A DNA stretch of 64,000 bases, from contig NZ_JAABLQ010000004.1 in assembly GCF_009915765.1 (NCBI RefSeq), positions 1-64,000 on the forward strand, in the 5' to 3' direction. The translations under genes and the position numbers were made by a program. Shown in pieces: positions 61,082 through 64,000 of the stretch (position 1 is the first letter of the stretch; the number at the start of each line of letters is the position of its first letter). A model generated the notes under the pieces. The model did no database searches. It worked only from the letters and a program-made list of their open reading frames with translations, and was not told the DNA's origin. Source of the DNA: Pannonibacter sp. XCT-53 (GTDB lineage: Bacteria > Pseudomonadota > Alphaproteobacteria > Rhizobiales > Stappiaceae).

Positions 61082-63274
61082 TCAGGCGAGACCGCTGCGG
61101 GACAGCGGCAGCGTGGTCACCCACTCGCCACGGGCTGCAGCAATCGCGTTGGCGACGGCCGGGCCGACCGGCGGCGTGCCGGGTTCACCGATGCCCGTGG
61201 GGGCTTCGGTCGAGGGCACGATATGCACCTCGATCTGCGGCATGTCGGTCAGGCGCAGCGGCTGATAGGTGTCGAAGTTCGACTGATCGACCATACCGTC
61301 GGTGAAGGTGATCTCGTTGCGCAGCACGGCCCCGAGGCCGTAGCCGATCGCGCCTTCCACCTGGGCCCGGATCGTGTCGGGGTTCACCGGGATGCCGCAA
61401 TCGACGGCGCAAACGACCTTCTCCACCTTCACGGTCCCGTCGTCGCGGAAGGAGATTTCGGCGATCTCGGCGACATGGCTGTTGAAGGATGTATGGACGG
61501 CAACGCCACGGTGGCGGCCTTCGGGGAGCGGGGTGCCCCAGCCGGCCTTCTCCGCCGCCAGCTTCAGAACGCCCAGCCTGCGAGGGTCATCCTTGAGCAG
61601 TGCCATGCGATAGGCGACCGGGTCCTGCCCGGCCTCGCGGGCGAGACGGTCGATCATCGTTTCCATCACATAGGCCGTGTGCGTGTGACCGACCGCGCGC
61701 CACCAGAGCACCGGGACCGGGGTCTTGGTCGCATGCACCTCGAGGGCAAAGGCAGGCAGGGCGTAGGTTGTGCCCGAGATGCCTTCGACCATGGTCTCGT
61801 CAACGCCGTTCTTCACGACGAAGGGTTCCATCGCCGTCCCGATCATGATCGACTTGCCGGCGATCCGGTGTTCCCAGGCCAGCAGGTTGCCGGTGCCGTC
61901 GAGGCCGACCCGGACCTTGTGCCGCATCATCGGCCGGTAGTAGCCGCCACGAATGTCGTCCTCGCGAGTCCACACGATCTTGATGTGCTGCGCGGCATGG
62001 CCTGCCGCGTGCCGCGCCTTCGCGATCAGCGCCGCCTCGGCGAAGTAGTGGCTGTCCGGCTGCGCCCGGCGGCCGAAGGAGCCGCCCGCCCACAGGGTGT
62101 TGATGGCAACCTTGTCCGGGGTCAGGCCAAGCACCTGGCCAGCCACCATCTGGTCGATGGTCTGGAACTGGGCTCCGGTCCAGAACGTTGCGCTGCTGCC
62201 ATCGAACAGCACCGTGATGTCCAGCGGCTCCATCGGCGCATGCGCCAGATAGGGGAACTGGTACTCCGCCTCGATGACCCGGGCAGCCTTCGCCATGGCC
62301 GCAGCGGCATCGCCATGACCATGGGCCTTCAGGCCCGGCTTGCCGACCAACTCGGCCAGCTCTGCCTCCATCGCATCGGTCGAGCGCATCTCGGCTGCAC
62401 TGTCGTCCCAGGTGATGGTCAGGGCATCGCGGCCCTGCATCGCAGCCCAGGTGCCGGTGGCCAGAACGGCGACGCCGGAGGGAACGGTGATCACATCCAC
62501 CACACCGGCGACCGCACGGGCGGCCGTGTCATCCACCGACGCCACCTTCGAGCCGAAGCGGGGCGGGCGGGCAAGGACGGCCACCAGCATGTTGTCGAAG
62601 CGCTGGTCTATCCCGTAGGCCCCGACGGCACCGGTGATCTTTGACCGGGTGTCGACGCGGGGGAAGGACTTGCCGATGTAGACCCACTGGTCGGGGGTCT
62701 TCAGGACGACATCCTGCGGGACCGATTGCGCCGCCGCCGCGCCGGCCATCTCGCCGAATGTGGCGCTCTTGCCGGAGGCGTGCGACAGCGTGCCGGACGA
62801 GACGCTGATCTCGGCGGCCGGGACGCCCCAGGCCTTCGCGGCTGCGGCCACCAGCATCGCGCGGGCGGTGGCGCCGGCCTGGCGGTACTGCTGGAACGAG
62901 TTGGCAATGGCGGTCGAGCCGCCGGTGCCCTGCATGCCGAAGAAGAGGTTCTTGTAGAGCTCGGCATTGGCCGGGGCGAACTCGACACTCACCTGCTCCC
63001 AGGCGGCGTCAAGCTCGTCGGCGACCAGCGTTGCCAGACCCGTGGCGATGCCTTGCCCCTTGTCCAGATGCTTCGACAGCACGACGATCGTGTTGTCGGC
63101 GCGGATGTGCACGAAGGGCTGCGCCAGCGTGTCGGAGGACGCGGCTGCCAGCGCCTTCTGTCCCGGCAGCTTCAGGGCGAGCAACAACCCGCCGGCCGCG
63201 CCGGCGGTCAGTTTCAGGAAGGTGCGCCGGCTCGGGGCTGCGGCTTCCAGCGGCTTGGCAAGATGATGCAGCAT
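61082..63274 (-). CDS. iorB: Molybdenum hydroxylase large subunit (isoquinoline 1-oxidoreductase beta type)
   Basis: This is a 730-residue molybdopterin-cytosine-dinucleotide-binding subunit of a xanthine-oxidase-family aldehyde/N-heterocycle hydroxylase. A twin-arginine signal (SRRTFLKLTAGAAGG) at the N-terminus indicates export of the folded complex. Family segments include HLDKGQGIATGLATLVADEL, FGMQGTGGSTAIANSF, LWAGGSFGRRAQPD and the active-site Glu region TGIGEPGTPPVGPAVANA. The usual FAD subunit is lacking, as in IorAB-type enzymes, where electrons go to a cytochrome or quinone. The real substrate is unknown. It lies three bases after iorA. Confidence 0.9.
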   Translation of the reverse strand: MLHHLAKPLEAAAPSRRTFLKLTAGAAGGLLLALKLPGQKALAAASSDTLAQPFVHIRADNTIVVLSKHLDKGQGIATGLATLVADELDAAWEQVSVEFAPANAELYKNLFFGMQGTGGSTAIANSFQQYRQAGATARAMLVAAAAKAWGVPAAEISVSSGTLSHASGKSATFGEMAGAAAAQSVPQDVVLKTPDQWVYIGKSFPRVDTRSKITGAVGAYGIDQRFDNMLVAVLARPPRFGSKVASVDDTAARAVAGVVDVITVPSGVAVLATGTWAAMQGRDALTITWDDSAAEMRSTDAMEAELAELVGKPGLKAHGHGDAAAAMAKAARVIEAEYQFPYLAHAPMEPLDITVLFDGSSATFWTGAQFQTIDQMVAGQVLGLTPDKVAINTLWAGGSFGRRAQPDSHYFAEAALIAKARHAAGHAAQHIKIVWTREDDIRGGYYRPMMRHKVRVGLDGTGNLLAWEHRIAGKSIMIGTAMEPFVVKNGVDETMVEGISGTTYALPAFALEVHATKTPVPVLWWRAVGHTHTAYVMETMIDRLAREAGQDPVAYRMALLKDDPRRLGVLKLAAEKAGWGTPLPEGRHRGVAVHTSFNSHVAEIAEISFRDDGTVKVEKVVCAVDCGIPVNPDTIRAQVEGAIGYGLGAVLRNEITFTDGMVDQSNFDTYQPLRLTDMPQIEVHIVPSTEAPTGIGEPGTPPVGPAVANAIAAARGEWVTTLPLSRSGLA

Positions 63275-63277
63275 GGG

Positions 63278-63739
63278 TCAGCCCTCCAGCTTTTCTGCGG
63301 CCAGATGAATGGCGCTGCGGATGCGGGCATAGGTGGCACAGCGGCAGACATTGCCGTCCATTGCCGCGTCGATGTCCGCGTCGGTCGGCTTTGGCGTCTC
63401 GCTCAGCAGGGCGGTGGCAGCCATGATCTGTCCGGACTGGCAATAGCCGCATTGCGGCACGTCGAGCTCGGTCCAGGCCGCGCGGATCGCGGCCGCAGCC
63501 GGGGTTTCGAGGCCTTCAATGGTGGTGATGCTCGCGCCTTCGAGGTCGCCGAGATAGGTCTGGCAGGAGCGGGTCGGAACCCCGTCCAGATGAACCGTGC
63601 AGGCGCCGCACTGGGCGATGCCGCAGCCGAACTTCGTGCCGGTCAGGCCGAGCGTGTCGCGGAGGATCCAGAGAAGGGGGGTCTGGGGATCGGCGTCGAT
63701 GACGCGGCTTTCCCCATTCAGGGTGAGGGTCACTGGCAT
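63278..63739 (-). CDS. iorA: Molybdenum hydroxylase small [2Fe-2S] subunit
   Basis: This 153-residue ferredoxin-like subunit has the plant-type cluster motif KFGCGIAQCGACTVHLDG with a later SCQ, and the second cluster CGYCQSGQIMAATALL with NVCRCATYARIR. It passes electrons from the molybdenum site of IorB. It is the first gene of the operon, divergent from a TetR gene. Confidence 0.93.
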   Translation of the reverse strand: MPVTLTLNGESRVIDADPQTPLLWILRDTLGLTGTKFGCGIAQCGACTVHLDGVPTRSCQTYLGDLEGASITTIEGLETPAAAAIRAAWTELDVPQCGYCQSGQIMAATALLSETPKPTDADIDAAMDGNVCRCATYARIRSAIHLAAEKLEG

Positions 63740-63775
63740 GTCACGTCTCCCGTGGCTGCAAAACCTGGCTCAAGG

Positions 63776-63800
63776 AGTAAACTACACGGTGCAGTTTACT
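63776..63800. promoter_or_regulatory. Palindromic operator 1 (iorAB side)
   Basis: agtaaact and agtttact form perfect eight-base arms separated by nine bases, 37 bases from the iorA start. The half-site is the same as in operator 2. Confidence 0.65.
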
Positions 63801-63815
63801 TGCCGGGGCGTGATC

Positions 63816-63835
63816 TGTAAACTCCCGAGTTTACA
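63816..63835. promoter_or_regulatory. Palindromic operator 2 (tetR side)
   Basis: tgtaaact and agtttaca form perfect eight-base arms around cccg, 29 bases before the tetR ATG. It shares the GTAAACT half-site with operator 1, so both are likely bound by the TetR product. Confidence 0.7.
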
Positions 63836-63864
63836 TAGGCGCGAAATTTTGAGATCAAACCCCC

Positions 63865-64000
63865 ATGAGCGATTTTCAGGGTGTCTCGATCAGCGATCAG
63901 AAGCGTCAGCAGATCCTCGAGGCGGCGATTGCGGAGTTTCAGGAACGGGGGTTCGCCGGGGCCAGCATGGACCGGATCTCCGACCGCGCGACCGTGTCCA
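63865..64000 (+). CDS. TetR-family regulator (partial, cut by window end)
   Basis: The first 45 residues show a TetR helix-turn-helix: KRQQILEAAIAEFQERGFAG followed by ASMDRISDRATVS. The gene continues past the window. ATG 63865 lies directly after the twin operators shared with the iorAB operon, so the protein probably represses both itself and iorAB. Confidence 0.85.
   Translation, partial: MSDFQGVSISDQKRQQILEAAIAEFQERGFAGASMDRISDRATVS

Overview
The window is GC-rich chromosomal DNA from an alphaproteobacterium, most likely Rhizobiales/Hyphomicrobiales. A Stappiaceae-like relative such as Pannonibacter or Labrenzia is a guess from gene content, not a database result. Supporting signs are the divergent phaR/phaAB polyhydroxybutyrate locus, infC with an ATT start followed by rpmI-rplT, the rpmF-mtgA-ispA neighbourhood, a chorismate mutase-hisC-tyrC string opposite metX-metW, an IalB-family protein, and a GAAC-N7-GAAC box of the alphaproteobacterial LexA type at the left edge. 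No rRNA, tRNA, CRISPR array or intact transposase was seen.

Layout. 1-5978: a type I restriction-modification operon (hsdR-hsdM-hsdS) whose HsdS target-recognition segments look less GC-rich than the surroundings, ending in a 48-codon orphan frame. 6005-10922: a decayed nitrate/nitrite assimilation locus, with a frameshifted LuxR-type regulator, an internal fragment of nirB carrying a stop and a frameshift, and an N-terminally deleted nasA joined directly to it. The following cysG (siroheme synthase) is intact. 10991-15328: a methionine-catabolism module (Lrp-type regulator, methionine gamma-lyase, 2-oxobutyrate/pyruvate dehydrogenase E1) arranged like mdeR-mdeA-mdeB of Pseudomonas putida. 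15329-15650: a dispersed ~190-bp repeat between two near-identical hairpins. 15638-22728: a fatty-acid hydroxylase family protein, a chemoreceptor with a C-terminal PilZ domain next to a secreted stand-alone Cache protein, purU and a second chemoreceptor. 22909-29600: a hydrolase, a glycosyltransferase, infC, rpmI, rplT, a gamma-glutamyltransferase-like enzyme and a GlcG/HbpS-like protein. 29825-32895: phaR/phaA/phaB. 33175-38809: yciB, rpmF, mtgA, ispA and a c-di-GMP turnover protein. 38910-46245: aromatic amino-acid and methionine biosynthesis (tyrC, hisC, chorismate mutase; metX-metW), a methyltransferase, gloB and a cupin. 46251-46631: a second and a partial copy of the repeat, again between duplicated terminator hairpins. 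46660-58518: housekeeping genes (typA, folP-folK, xthA, rlmN) mixed with a MarR/MFS efflux pair, a GH25 lipoprotein, an ECF sigma factor and an IalB protein. 58623-64000: a third chemoreceptor, then a two-subunit molybdenum hydroxylase (IorAB type) divergent from a TetR gene cut by the window edge, with two palindromic operators between them.

Most of the window is ordinary core metabolism. The parts most worth a second look are the nirB-nasA deletion scar beside the restriction operon, the repeat family bracketed by duplicated terminators, and the Cache protein/PilZ-chemoreceptor pair.
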